NCBI RefSeq assembly: GCF_004028235.1
Contig: NZ_CP035037.1
Coordinates: forward strand, 3,147,983 to 3,211,982
Reading direction: 5' to 3'
Source: Leucobacter muris
Lineage (GTDB): Bacteria; Actinomycetota; Actinomycetes; Actinomycetales; Microbacteriaceae
Length of the DNA stretch: 64,000 nucleotides
A program made the position numbers and the translations under genes. Under the pieces are notes generated by a model. The model ran no database searches and had not been told where the DNA came from. It saw only the letters and a program-made list of their open reading frames with translations. This document shows, piece after piece, positions 8,468-16,242 of this stretch. How positions within the stretch are numbered: the stretch's first letter is position 1; each line of letters begins with the position of its first letter.

Positions 8468-9463
8468 ATGAAACTCGGCGTCTACAACGCGATCCTGCAC
8501 GACCGCAGCCTCCCCGAGGCGATCGCGGTCGTGCAGCGCCTCGGCCTCACCGGCATCGAGCTGAACACGGGCGGTTTCCTGCCCCCGGTGCACGTGCCGA
8601 ACCGCGAGCAGATCCTCACCTCCGACGCGGCCCGCGACGAGTTCCTCGGCCGGTTCGAGGGCACCGGCGTGCAGATCGCCGGCCTCAACTGCAACGGCAA
8701 TCCGCTGCACCCGAAGCCGCTCATCGGCGACGCACACGCCGCCGACGTGCGCCGCTCGATCGAGCTCGCCGCGCGGCTCGGCCAGAACCGCGTGGTCACC
8801 ATGTCGGGCCTGCCGGGCGGTGAGCCCGGCTCGACCGTCGTCAACTGGGTGGTCAACGCGTGGAACTCGGCCGCGCTCGACGTGCTCGACTACCAGTGGG
8901 ACATCGCGGCGGCGTTCTGGCGCGAGATCGACCGCTTCGCCGCCGACCACGGGGTGAAGGTGGCGCTCGAACTGCACCCGCAGAACCTCGTGTTCAACTC
9001 GGCCGACGTGCACAAGCTCATCGAGCTGACGGGCGCGACCCACGTGGGGGTCGAGCTCGACGCCTCGCACCTGTTCTGGCAGCAGATGGACCCGGTCGCG
9101 GTCGTGCGGCACCTCGGCGAGCTGGTCTTCCACGCCGCCGCGAAGGACGTGCGCGTGAACCTTGAGTTCGCGCGCCTCAACGGCGTGCTCGACAACTCGT
9201 TCCGCCGTCTGTCGCCCGACGAGCCCCGCACGAACCTTGGCGGCGACGAGTGGGCGAACGAGTGGCCGAAGCAGTCGGCGTGGGACTTCGTGGCGCTCGG
9301 CAGGGGCCACGACACGGCATTCTGGACCGAGTTCCTGCGGGCGCTGCGCGACGTGGATCCCGAGATGTGGGTCAATATCGAGCACGAGGACGTGTCGCTC
9401 GGGCGCATCGAGGGCCTCGAGGTGGCCTCGCGGGTGCTGCGCGACGCCGCCGCCGCGCTGTAG
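8468..9463 (+). CDS. Sugar phosphate isomerase/epimerase family TIM-barrel protein
   Basis: A 331-residue xylose-isomerase-like TIM barrel. Metal-ligand type positions are visible as ALELHPQNLVFN (Glu, about residue 165), VGVELDASHLFWQ (Asp/His, about 195), VFHAAAKDV (His, about 222) and VNIEHED (Glu/His, about 305). The ATG at 8468 follows AACAGAAAGCACCGCAC; the reading frame is open further upstream but without a credible start. The 169-bp gap to the upstream oxidoreductase has no promoter or terminator that I can see, so both are probably one operon under the LacI regulator. A role in 3-keto-sugar epimerisation or cleavage, or inosose isomerisation, is inference. C-deglycosidase alpha subunits have the same fold, but no small beta-subunit gene is present here. 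Confidence 0.82.
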   Translation: MKLGVYNAILHDRSLPEAIAVVQRLGLTGIELNTGGFLPPVHVPNREQILTSDAARDEFLGRFEGTGVQIAGLNCNGNPLHPKPLIGDAHAADVRRSIELAARLGQNRVVTMSGLPGGEPGSTVVNWVVNAWNSAALDVLDYQWDIAAAFWREIDRFAADHGVKVALELHPQNLVFNSADVHKLIELTGATHVGVELDASHLFWQQMDPVAVVRHLGELVFHAAAKDVRVNLEFARLNGVLDNSFRRLSPDEPRTNLGGDEWANEWPKQSAWDFVALGRGHDTAFWTEFLRALRDVDPEMWVNIEHEDVSLGRIEGLEVASRVLRDAAAAL

Positions 9464-9579
9464 GCGCGGGCCGGGCGGCGGGCGCAGGCGGGATCGCCGG
9501 CGGATCGGACCCGCCGACCCCTGCCGCGTTCGCCGCCCCGGGTACGCTCGGAACCGCAGCACGTCTCGAAGGGAGCCCC

Positions 9580-10608
9580 ATGCGCATCGGACTCGTCGGC
9601 TACGGAGCCGGAGGCCGGCTCTTCCACCTGCCCTACATCCAGGCCGCGGCGGAGTGGCGGATCGCGGGTGTCGTCACCCGCTCGCCCGCGCGCCGCGCGC
9701 AGCTCGTCGAGGAGGCGCCCGGGGTGCCGGCCTTCGATTCGCTCGACGACCTCCTCGACGCCGGCGTCGACGCGGTGGTCACCTCCACGCCCCCGGGTAC
9801 CCGCCGCGAGCTGGTGCTGCGAGCGCTCGCGCGGGGCGCGCACGTGGTGGCCGACAAACCGTTCGCCCCGCATCTCTCGGGCGCCCGCGAGTTGGCCGAC
9901 GCCGCGCGGGCCGCGGGCCGGGTGCTGACGGTGTTCCAGAACCGGCGCTGGGACACGGATCTCGTCACGCTGCGCGGCGCGCTCGAGTCGGGCGCGCTCG
10001 GCACGCCGTGGCGCGCGGAGCTGGTGCTGGATCAGGACGACCCGGGCACACTCGAGTCCGGGCCCGACGACGGCCTGCTGCGCGACCTCGGGGCGCACGT
10101 CGTCGACCAGGCGATCCAGCTGTTCGGGCCGGTGGCCCGGTTCGACGGGCACCTCGACTGGCTCGACGTCGACGGCGGCAGGGTCGACGTCGGCTTCGCG
10201 CTCGGGCTGCACCACGGCTCGGGGGTCTACAGCGCAGTCTCGGCGAGCAAGCTGGGGCGCCGGTCGGAGCGCCGCATGGTGGTCTACGGCAGCGAGGGAT
10301 CGTATGCGTCGCGCATGCATGACGTGCAGTTCGACCGGATCATGGCGGGCGAGCGGCCCGCGGCGGCCGCGCAGTGGGGCGTGGAGCGGGAGGAGCGCTG
10401 GGGCGTGCTCTCGACTGCGGCGGGCGAGCGGCGGGTGCCCTCGGCCGCCGGTGACTACTCGGCGTTCTACCGCGGTCTGCACGCGGCGCTCGCCGAGGGT
10501 GCACCACTGCCGGTGCGGCTCGACGAGGCCCTGCACACGATCGCGGTGCTCGACGCCGCGAGGGAGAGCGACGCGCGGGGCCGCTCGATCGAGGTCGAGA
10601 CCGCGTAG
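9580..10608 (+). CDS. Gfo/Idh/MocA family oxidoreductase, shorter subfamily
   Basis: A 342-residue dehydrogenase. The Rossmann motif [16 protein letters not shown] lies at residues 4-19, the family EKP motif appears as ADKPFAPH, and the D-x-x-x-H is in LLRDLGAHVVDQAIQLFG. The DKP variant and the GAGGRLFHLP start are features of the YdgJ/YvaA-like group. The ATG is preceded by GAAGGGAG at a suitable distance. It is separated from the preceding isomerase by 116 bp and ends in front of a strong bidirectional hairpin. It may be co-transcribed with the two genes before it. Known relatives act on inositols or other polyols, but the substrate here is open. Confidence 0.85.
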   Translation: MRIGLVGYGAGGRLFHLPYIQAAAEWRIAGVVTRSPARRAQLVEEAPGVPAFDSLDDLLDAGVDAVVTSTPPGTRRELVLRALARGAHVVADKPFAPHLSGARELADAARAAGRVLTVFQNRRWDTDLVTLRGALESGALGTPWRAELVLDQDDPGTLESGPDDGLLRDLGAHVVDQAIQLFGPVARFDGHLDWLDVDGGRVDVGFALGLHHGSGVYSAVSASKLGRRSERRMVVYGSEGSYASRMHDVQFDRIMAGERPAAAAQWGVEREERWGVLSTAAGERRVPSAAGDYSAFYRGLHAALAEGAPLPVRLDEALHTIAVLDAARESDARGRSIEVETA

Positions 10609-10657
10609 CCCGCGTCCCTCCCCCCCTCCCCGCACCCGCGCCCGCGCTCCTCCCCGT

Positions 10658-10713
10658 CGAGAGGCGAGAATCGCAGGCGGCTCGCCCGAACCACCTGCGA
10701 TTCTCGCCTCTCG
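10658..10713. terminator. Bidirectional hairpin between convergent genes
   Basis: A perfect 20-bp inverted repeat (GAGAGGCGAGAATCGCAGG as the 19-base core of the left arm, 10659-10677, pairing with 10694-10712) encloses a 16-base loop. It lies between the convergent oxidoreductase (end 10608) and transporter (end 10780) genes. There is no T-run, as is usual in high-GC actinobacteria. Confidence 0.75.
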
Positions 10714-10779
10714 GCGGGTCCCCCGGGAAGCCCGGGCGGATCCGCGGTCCCCACCGCAGCCCGCCTCCGGGCGGCGGCG

Positions 10780-12219
10780 CTACTTCTGCGGCAGGTAGAT
10801 CGCGCCGGTCGTGACGTCCTCCTCGAGCTCCTCGAGCGTGCGGCCGCGCGTCTCGGGCACGAACCTCCACACGAACAGCAGCGCCAGTGCGCCCACTCCG
10901 GCGAAGAGGTAGAACGTGCCCGTGATCCCGACCGCGTCGACGAGCGACAGGAAGTAGAGCGACAGGAACCCGTTGGTCACCCAGAGCATGAACACGGCGA
11001 CGCCCATGCCGAAGCCGCGCATGTGCAGCGGGAAGATCTCGGAGAGGTAGACCCAGACGGCCACGTTGAGGAACGTCTGCATCGAGCCGACGAACAGCAC
11101 GACGAGGAGCAGGATCACCCAGGGTCGCGCCGGGTTGCCGACGGGCAGCGTCATGGAGGCGAGCGCGATCAGCAGGTGGCTCGCGGTGGTGAGCGTCAGA
11201 CCGGTGATGAAGGTCTTGCGGCGATCGAAGCGGTCCATCATGGCGAGGGCGATGATGGCGCCCACCACGGCGATGACGCCGGGGGCGATGTTCGCGATGA
11301 GGGCGGCGCTCTCGTCGAAGCCCGACTCGACGAGCACCGTCTGGCCGAAGTACATGATCGAGTTGATGCCGGTGAGCTGCTGGGCGATGCCGACGCCGAT
11401 GCCGATCAGCAGGATGCGCAGCAGGTTCTTGTTCGAGAAGACGGCGCGCCACCCGAGCTGGGTCTCGACGGCCTCCTCGGCGGTGATCCGCTCGAGGTCG
11501 CGCATCTCGGCCTCGGCGCGATCTTCGGATCGCACGGTCTTGAGCACCGCGAGCGCGTCGGCGCGGCGGCCCTTCTCGACGAGCCAGCGCGGCGATTCGG
11601 GCATGCGCAGCATGCCGAAGAAGAGCGCGATGGCGGGCAGCGCGCAGATCGCGAACATGATGCGCCAGACGCCGTCGAGGTGGCCGAGGGCGTTGCCGAT
11701 GATCGCGTTGACGACGAAGGCGGCGAGCTGGCCGGTGACGATCATCAGCTCGTTGCGGCCCGCGAGGGAGCCGCGGATCTCGTAGGGCGCCATCTCGGCG
11801 AGGAAGACGGGCACCACGGTCGAGGCCCCGCCGACCGCGAGGCCGAGCAGCACGCGCCCGATCACGAGCACGGTGAGGCCGGGGGCCGCGACGACGAAGA
11901 GGGTGCCGACGAAGAACAGCACGGCGAGCAGGATGATGGTCTTGCGGCGGCCCCAGCCGTCGGAGAGACGGCCGCAGAGCATGGCGCCGATCGCGGCGGC
12001 GAAGATGAGCGAGCTGGTGACGACTCCCTCGGTGAAGGGGTTGAGGCCGAGTTCGGCGGCCATGGGCCGCAGCGCCCCGTTGATCACACCCGTGTCGTAC
12101 CCGAAGAGCAGGCCGCCGAAGGTCGCGATCAGCGCGACGAGGCCGAGCCGCTTGCGGTGCGGGCCGCCGGTGAGCGGCGGCAGGGTCGATGTGCTCGGGT
12201 CTATGGATGCTGAGGCCAT
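10780..12219 (-). CDS. iolT: Sugar porter family MFS transporter, probable myo-inositol:H+ symporter
   Basis: A 479-residue transporter with 12 predicted membrane helices. Sugar-porter signatures are FGGLLFGYDTGVINGAL in helix 1, SDGWGRRKT in the loop 2-3, VFLAEMAPYEIRG, PESPRWLVEKGR after helix 6, QQLTGINSIMYF in helix 7 and FVPETRGRTLEELE after helix 12. The start at 12219 has AAGGAG at 9 bases; a longer upstream extension would run through the promoter. The promoter region carries an IolR-type operator candidate at 12281. The symbol rests on this operator, the family and the location beside the iol genes. Other polyols remain possible as substrates. Confidence 0.85.
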   Translation of the reverse strand: MASASIDPSTSTLPPLTGGPHRKRLGLVALIATFGGLLFGYDTGVINGALRPMAAELGLNPFTEGVVTSSLIFAAAIGAMLCGRLSDGWGRRKTIILLAVLFFVGTLFVVAAPGLTVLVIGRVLLGLAVGGASTVVPVFLAEMAPYEIRGSLAGRNELMIVTGQLAAFVVNAIIGNALGHLDGVWRIMFAICALPAIALFFGMLRMPESPRWLVEKGRRADALAVLKTVRSEDRAEAEMRDLERITAEEAVETQLGWRAVFSNKNLLRILLIGIGVGIAQQLTGINSIMYFGQTVLVESGFDESAALIANIAPGVIAVVGAIIALAMMDRFDRRKTFITGLTLTTASHLLIALASMTLPVGNPARPWVILLLVVLFVGSMQTFLNVAVWVYLSEIFPLHMRGFGMGVAVFMLWVTNGFLSLYFLSLVDAVGITGTFYLFAGVGALALLFVWRFVPETRGRTLEELEEDVTTGAIYLPQK

Positions 12220-12280
12220 GAAGAGACTCCTTCGTCGATCGCGCGCTCGAGTCGTAACGGAGCGCTCACCCGAGCTTAAC

Positions 12281-12290
12281 AATGTCGTTA
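12281..12290. promoter_or_regulatory. IolR-type operator candidate in the transporter promoter
   Basis: TGTCGTTACA sits in the perfect inverted repeat AATGT-CGTT-ACATT (12279-12292). On the minus strand it overlaps the spacer of a plausible promoter (TTGTCC, 17 bp, TAAGCT) that reads toward the transporter. The TGT-N4-ACA layout matches the sites beside iolC, iolR and iolE. Confidence 0.5.
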
Positions 12291-12316
12291 CATTTGGACA
12301 AACTTGGGCGGGGGCA

Positions 12317-12322
12317 TAGGGT
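12317..12322 (+). promoter_or_regulatory. Candidate -10 hexamer for a leaderless transcript
   Basis: TAGGGT ends 6 bases before the GTG start at 12329, and no ribosome binding site is present. This spacing would place transcription start at or next to the start codon. Confidence 0.35.
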
Positions 12323-12328
12323 GGCCCC

Positions 12329-13096
12329 GTGACGTCGTTGCTTCCGCACCTCGCGCCGCCCGCCTGGGCACTGCTCGCGCTCGCGGCGGTGCTCGTGGGC
12401 GTCTCGAAGACCGCGATCCCCGGCATCAACACACTCTCGATCGCAGTCTTCGCGGCCGTGCTGCCCGCGCGCGCATCGACGGGCGCGCTGCTCCTCCTGC
12501 TCATCGTAGGGGATCTCTTCGCGCTGCTCAGCTACCGGAGGCACGCCGACTGGCGCACGCTGATCCGACTCATCCCGGCCGTCGTCGCCGGCCTCGCACT
12601 CGGCGCCGGGTTCCTCGCCGTCGCCGACGACGCGTGGGTGCGCCGCGTGATCGGCGTGATCCTGCTGCTCATCATCGCGTTCACCCTCTGGCAGCGAGCG
12701 AGGCGCCGCCCCATCGGCGTCGAACCCGCGTCGGATCGCGCCGCCGCGCTCGCTCGCGTCGGCTACGGCTCGCTCGGCGGCTTCACCACGATGGTGGCGA
12801 ACGCCGGCGGCCCCGTGATGTCGATGTACTTCCTCGCCGCGCGCTTCCCGGTAAAGGCGTTCCTCGGCACCGCGGCCTGGTTCTTCGCCGTGCTCAACCT
12901 CGCGAAGCTGCCCGTGTCGGTGGGCCTCGGGCTCATCACGCCGGGTACGCTGCTGCTCGATCTGCTGCTCGTGCCCGGCGTGATCGGGGGCGCGATGCTC
13001 GGGCGCTGGATCGCCGATCGCATCAGGCAGCAGGCCTTCGAGTGGGCCGTGATCCTGTGCACCGTGCTCGGCGCACTCTACCTGCTGCTGAGCTGA
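12329..13096 (+). CDS. TSUP family membrane transporter (TauE/SafE type)
   Basis: A 255-residue integral membrane protein with about eight hydrophobic segments arranged as two repeats. The repeat signatures are VGVSKTAIPGINTLSI in the N-half and GFTTMVANAGGPVMSMYFLA in the C-half, as in TauE/SafE (sulfite or organosulfonate exporter) proteins. It starts with GTG, directly after a TAGGGT -10 element, so the mRNA is probably leaderless. It is divergent from the inositol transporter and convergent with iolH. Substrate unknown; sulfite, sulfonates or organic acids are known for the family. Confidence 0.85.
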   Translation: MTSLLPHLAPPAWALLALAAVLVGVSKTAIPGINTLSIAVFAAVLPARASTGALLLLLIVGDLFALLSYRRHADWRTLIRLIPAVVAGLALGAGFLAVADDAWVRRVIGVILLLIIAFTLWQRARRRPIGVEPASDRAAALARVGYGSLGGFTTMVANAGGPVMSMYFLAARFPVKAFLGTAAWFFAVLNLAKLPVSVGLGLITPGTLLLDLLLVPGVIGGAMLGRWIADRIRQQAFEWAVILCTVLGALYLLLS

Positions 13097-13159
13097 GCGG
13101 CGGGCACGGCGTTCCGCGGCCCGGCCGCCCCGCAGCCGGCCCGGCGGGATCCCCTCGGA

Positions 13160-14032
13160 TCACGCCGAGGCGATCAGCTCTTTGATCTTCGCGAGCTGGA
13201 ACTTCGAGATCTCGTCGGCCCGCTCGTCTTCGGCGAACACGTTCGACACGATGAGCGCGTCCTCGCGGTCGAGGAAGCCCGTCTGCCGCAGCGTGCCGAA
13301 GAGCTCGGCCCAGTCGACGTCGCCGTCGCCGATCGCGAGGTGCTGGTGCACGCGCACGGCGTTGCCGGGCGGGTTGGTGATGTAGCGCAGCGCGTTCGAG
13401 CGCGTGTGGTCGAAGGTGTCGGCCGCGTAGACGGCGCCCAGGCGATCGCCAACCTCGGGCAGCAGCGAGGCCGCGCGGTCGCCGTAGTGGAACGTGTGCG
13501 CACCCACGTAGACGAAGCCCACGCGGTCGGTGTTCAGACCGCGGATGATGCGCCACGCCTCGAGCCCGTCCTCGACGAAGTCGTCGGGGTGCGGATCGAA
13601 GTTGAGCGTGACGCCCTCGCGCTCGAGCACCGGCACCAGCGCCTCCATCGCGCGGTAGAACGCGAACTCCGACTCCTCCTCGCGCTCGGGGCGGCCCGAG
13701 AACTCGGTGTTGACGATGGGCGCCTCGAGCTCGGCCGCGATCTCGATGTAGCGGGTCGTGTTGAAGATCGCGGCCTGCACCTGGTGCTCTTCGGGCCCGC
13801 CGAAGCGCTGCACGGGCAGCACCGACGTGATCGTCACCCCGGCGTCGTTCGCGCGCTTCTTGAGCTTCGCGATCATGTCGCCGTCGACCTTCGGATAGTG
13901 GAAGTGGCGCCCGAAGTCGGGGTTCGGGGTGAGCTGCAGGTACTCGTAGCCGAGCCGCGCCACCAGGTCCGGGAAGTCGAGCAGGTGGACGGTGCCGTTG
14001 TAGGGGGTGGGATCGAGAGCGATGCGAACCAT
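13160..14032 (-). CDS. iolH: Myo-inositol catabolism protein IolH (TIM-barrel isomerase family)
   Basis: A 290-residue xylose-isomerase-like TIM barrel. The N-terminus MVRIALDPTPYNG, LGYEYLQLTPNPDFGRHFHYP, VNTEFSGRPE and GVTLNFDPHPDDFVEDG match the IolH group. Start at 14032 with GGAG at 7 bases; the upstream extension of the frame overlaps iolG and is not credible. It is the last gene of the iolE-iolG-iolH operon, 28 bp after iolG. The enzymatic role of IolH is not well established; interconversion of keto-inositols is the usual suggestion. It ends convergently with the TSUP gene, 63 bp apart. Confidence 0.85.
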   Translation of the reverse strand: MVRIALDPTPYNGTVHLLDFPDLVARLGYEYLQLTPNPDFGRHFHYPKVDGDMIAKLKKRANDAGVTITSVLPVQRFGGPEEHQVQAAIFNTTRYIEIAAELEAPIVNTEFSGRPEREEESEFAFYRAMEALVPVLEREGVTLNFDPHPDDFVEDGLEAWRIIRGLNTDRVGFVYVGAHTFHYGDRAASLLPEVGDRLGAVYAADTFDHTRSNALRYITNPPGNAVRVHQHLAIGDGDVDWAELFGTLRQTGFLDREDALIVSNVFAEDERADEISKFQLAKIKELIASA

Positions 14033-14060
14033 CGGGAGCTCCTTTGCTGTGCGGTGCGGG

Positions 14061-15077
14061 TCAGGCGTAGAAAGCGGGGCGCTCGGGCGCCTCGACGGGC
14101 ACGATACCGCCCTCGTGCAGGGCCTTGACCCCGGCCTCGCACGACAGCGCGACGAGGTAGCCGTCCCACGCGTTGGGGCCGTCGATGAGGTCTCCGCGGC
14201 GCACGGCGTCGACCCAGCGCTGGATCTGCGCGTCGTAGGCGGCGGCGAACCGCGTGGTGAAGCTCTCATGCTCCCGCACGCGGAAGAACCCGGCGTCCCA
14301 GCGCTGCAGGCCCGACGGCTGGCCGATGCGGGCGATGCCCTTCTCGAAGACGGCCTCGGTGGCGACCTGGTAGCCGAACTGCACGCTGACGTTCATCTCG
14401 ACGTCGACGAGCACGCCGTTCTCGAGCTCCATGATCACGAGGATCGGCTCGCGCAGGCGCTCCGGGGCGAGCGAGTTGCGGCGGGGGTGCTTCACCTCGA
14501 CGCTCACGACGCGCGACCCGGCGAGCCACGGCACCACGTCGAACTCGTGCACCACCGAGTCGGTGATGAGCATGTCCTCGGTGTAGCTCTCGGGCACCGA
14601 GGGGTTGCGGTGCAGCGCGCGCACCATCAGCAGCTCGCCGCTCTCGCCCGAGGAGACGAGCTCGCGCAGGGCCTGGTACTCGTCGTCGAAGCGGCGCATG
14701 AAGCCGAGCTGGATGTGCGGGCGGTCGAGCTGCTGCTCGCGCTCGAGGATCTCGAGCGAGCTCTCCGAAGTCTGCGTGAGGGGCTTCTCGCACAGGATGG
14801 GCAGCCCCGCTTCGAGTGCCGGCTTCAGCACCGGCGCGTGGAACTGGCCGGGGGTCGCGATGAGCACCGCGTCCATGGCGCCGGCCTCGATCGCCTCCTC
14901 GAGGCGCGTGAAGGAGAGGGATCCCGGGGCGTCGGCCGCAGCCGCCTCTGCACGGCCGGCGTCGGGCTCGACGATGGCGGAGACGCGGGCGCCCGCGATG
15001 CGGTGCGTGATGCGCTTGATGTGGTCGGCGCCCATCATGCCGGCGCCGACGACGGCGACGCGGAGTTCTTCAGTCAT
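14061..15077 (-). CDS. iolG: Inositol 2-dehydrogenase (second IolG)
   Basis: A 338-residue Gfo/Idh/MocA dehydrogenase that catalyses the first step of myo-inositol catabolism, oxidation to scyllo-inosose. It shows VAVVGAGMMGADHIKRI, LCEKPLTQ, MRRFDDEYQALRELV, the catalytic D-x-x-x-H in ITDSVVHEFDVVPWLAG, and EMNVSVQFGYQV. I chose the ATG at 15077 (AAGGAGC about 10 bases upstream) over the in-frame ATG at 15134, which would overlap iolE. The position between iolE and iolH is the same as in the Corynebacterium iol cluster, so this is the canonical IolG. The iolG at 4393-5400 is probably an accessory one. Confidence 0.92.
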   Translation of the reverse strand: MTEELRVAVVGAGMMGADHIKRITHRIAGARVSAIVEPDAGRAEAAAADAPGSLSFTRLEEAIEAGAMDAVLIATPGQFHAPVLKPALEAGLPILCEKPLTQTSESSLEILEREQQLDRPHIQLGFMRRFDDEYQALRELVSSGESGELLMVRALHRNPSVPESYTEDMLITDSVVHEFDVVPWLAGSRVVSVEVKHPRRNSLAPERLREPILVIMELENGVLVDVEMNVSVQFGYQVATEAVFEKGIARIGQPSGLQRWDAGFFRVREHESFTTRFAAAYDAQIQRWVDAVRRGDLIDGPNAWDGYLVALSCEAGVKALHEGGIVPVEAPERPAFYA

Positions 15078-15090
15078 CTTTTCTTGCTCC

Positions 15091-16014
15091 TTAGGAGATT
15101 CGCGCCAGGTGGGTGCAGCCGAAGATGTGCTCACGGGTGCGCCGGGCGATCGGGAGGGGGCGGTCGACGTCGCAGCCGTACATGTCCTGCTCGACGATCG
15201 CGAAGATCTCGGGGTCGATCTTCGCGACGGCCTCGATCACGGGTGCGAGGTCGGGGATGCCGTTCGGCGGCTCGATCATGATGCCGTCGGCGACGGCGTC
15301 GACGAACGACGTGTCGTTCTTCAGCACGTCGAAGAGCAGCGTGGGATCGACCTGCTTGAGGTGCAGGTAGCCGATGCGCTCGGGGCGCTGCTCGATGAGC
15401 TGCACGTTGTCGCCGCCGTAGTAGGCGAAGTGGCCGGTGTCGAGGCAGAGGTTCGTGTAGCGGGGGTCGGTCTCGTCGAGGAAGCGCAGCACCTCTCGCG
15501 TGGTGCCGATGTGGCTGTCGGCGTGCGAGTGGAACTGCTGCCGCATGCCGAACTCGTCGAGCAGCGCCTTCCCGAGGCGGTCGTGGCCGGCGGCGAGCTT
15601 CGTCCACTGCTCGTCGTCGAGCGTGCGGGGCTCGAGGTTCTCGCCGGTGACGTCGCTGCGCCAGAGGTCGGGGATCACGACGAGGTGCTCGGCGCCGAGC
15701 TTCGAGGCGAGGCCGGCGACCGCGAGGGCCTGGTCCCAGGCCCGCTGCCACTGCTCGTCGCCCTTGTGGAAGCCCGTGAAGACGGTGCCGGCCGAGAGCT
15801 TGAGGCCGCGCGTGCCGAGTTCGTCCTCGAGCTGGTGGGGGTCGGTGGGCAGGTAGCCGTAGGGGCCGAGTTCGATCCACTCGTAGCCCGCCTGCACGAC
15901 CTCGTCGAGGAATCGCCGCCAGGGCACCTGGCCGGGGTCGTCCGCGTGCCAGACGCCCCAGGAGTCGGGCGCCGTGCCGATGCGCAGTCCGGGGTTGTCG
16001 GTGATAGCTGCCAT
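15091..16014 (-). CDS. iolE: Myo-inosose-2 dehydratase
   Basis: A 307-residue TIM barrel. The hallmark N-terminus GTAPDSWGVWHADDP and WIELGPYGYLPTDP, followed by FHSHADSHIGT, LCLDTGHFAYYGGDN, YLHLKQVDP and EQDMYGCDVD, supply the metal-binding Glu, Asp, His and Glu positions. The enzyme dehydrates 2-keto-myo-inositol to the diketone used by IolD. It is the first gene of an iolE-iolG-iolH unit: an operator-like site and a -10 element lie upstream, and a hairpin separates it from iolD. IolE and IolH are related folds; the motifs place this one with IolE. Confidence 0.88.
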   Translation of the reverse strand: MAAITDNPGLRIGTAPDSWGVWHADDPGQVPWRRFLDEVVQAGYEWIELGPYGYLPTDPHQLEDELGTRGLKLSAGTVFTGFHKGDEQWQRAWDQALAVAGLASKLGAEHLVVIPDLWRSDVTGENLEPRTLDDEQWTKLAAGHDRLGKALLDEFGMRQQFHSHADSHIGTTREVLRFLDETDPRYTNLCLDTGHFAYYGGDNVQLIEQRPERIGYLHLKQVDPTLLFDVLKNDTSFVDAVADGIMIEPPNGIPDLAPVIEAVAKIDPEIFAIVEQDMYGCDVDRPLPIARRTREHIFGCTHLARIS

Positions 16015-16076
16015 GTGCGTGATGCTTCCTCACTCGTTCTGCGCGGGGCGGCCCGCTCGCGCCGCTGCGCTCGGGC

Positions 16077-16090
16077 TTTGATATGACAAT
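16077..16090. promoter_or_regulatory. IolR-type operator candidate upstream of iolE
   Basis: TTTGATATGACAAT differs at one position from the site before the iolG at 4393. It lies immediately downstream of a good minus-strand -10 hexamer (TACAAT, 16096-16101), and the pair ACAAT / ATTGT (16086-16100) forms an inverted repeat across both. A repressor here would block iolE-iolG-iolH. Confidence 0.55.
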
Positions 16091-16177
16091 ATGCCATTGT
16101 AGGGCACTCGGATCGTCTTTCCCAGACCTTCGGGCGAACGCGTTCGAAGGCTCATCCGGAAGCCCGCCGCACGCGCA

Positions 16178-16226
16178 GCGGGGCCGCCGGGACGCGCGCG
16201 ACGTGCGGCGTCCGGGCGGCCCCCGC
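16178..16226. terminator. Long GC hairpin after iolD
   Basis: The arms 16178-16195 and 16208-16226 pair over about 18 bases with one bulge and one mismatch around a 12-base loop. The hairpin starts 17 bp after the iolD stop and lies before the iolE promoter, so it probably ends the iolC-to-iolD transcript. Confidence 0.6.
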
Positions 16227-16242
16227 AGCGGGTCGTCCGGGC

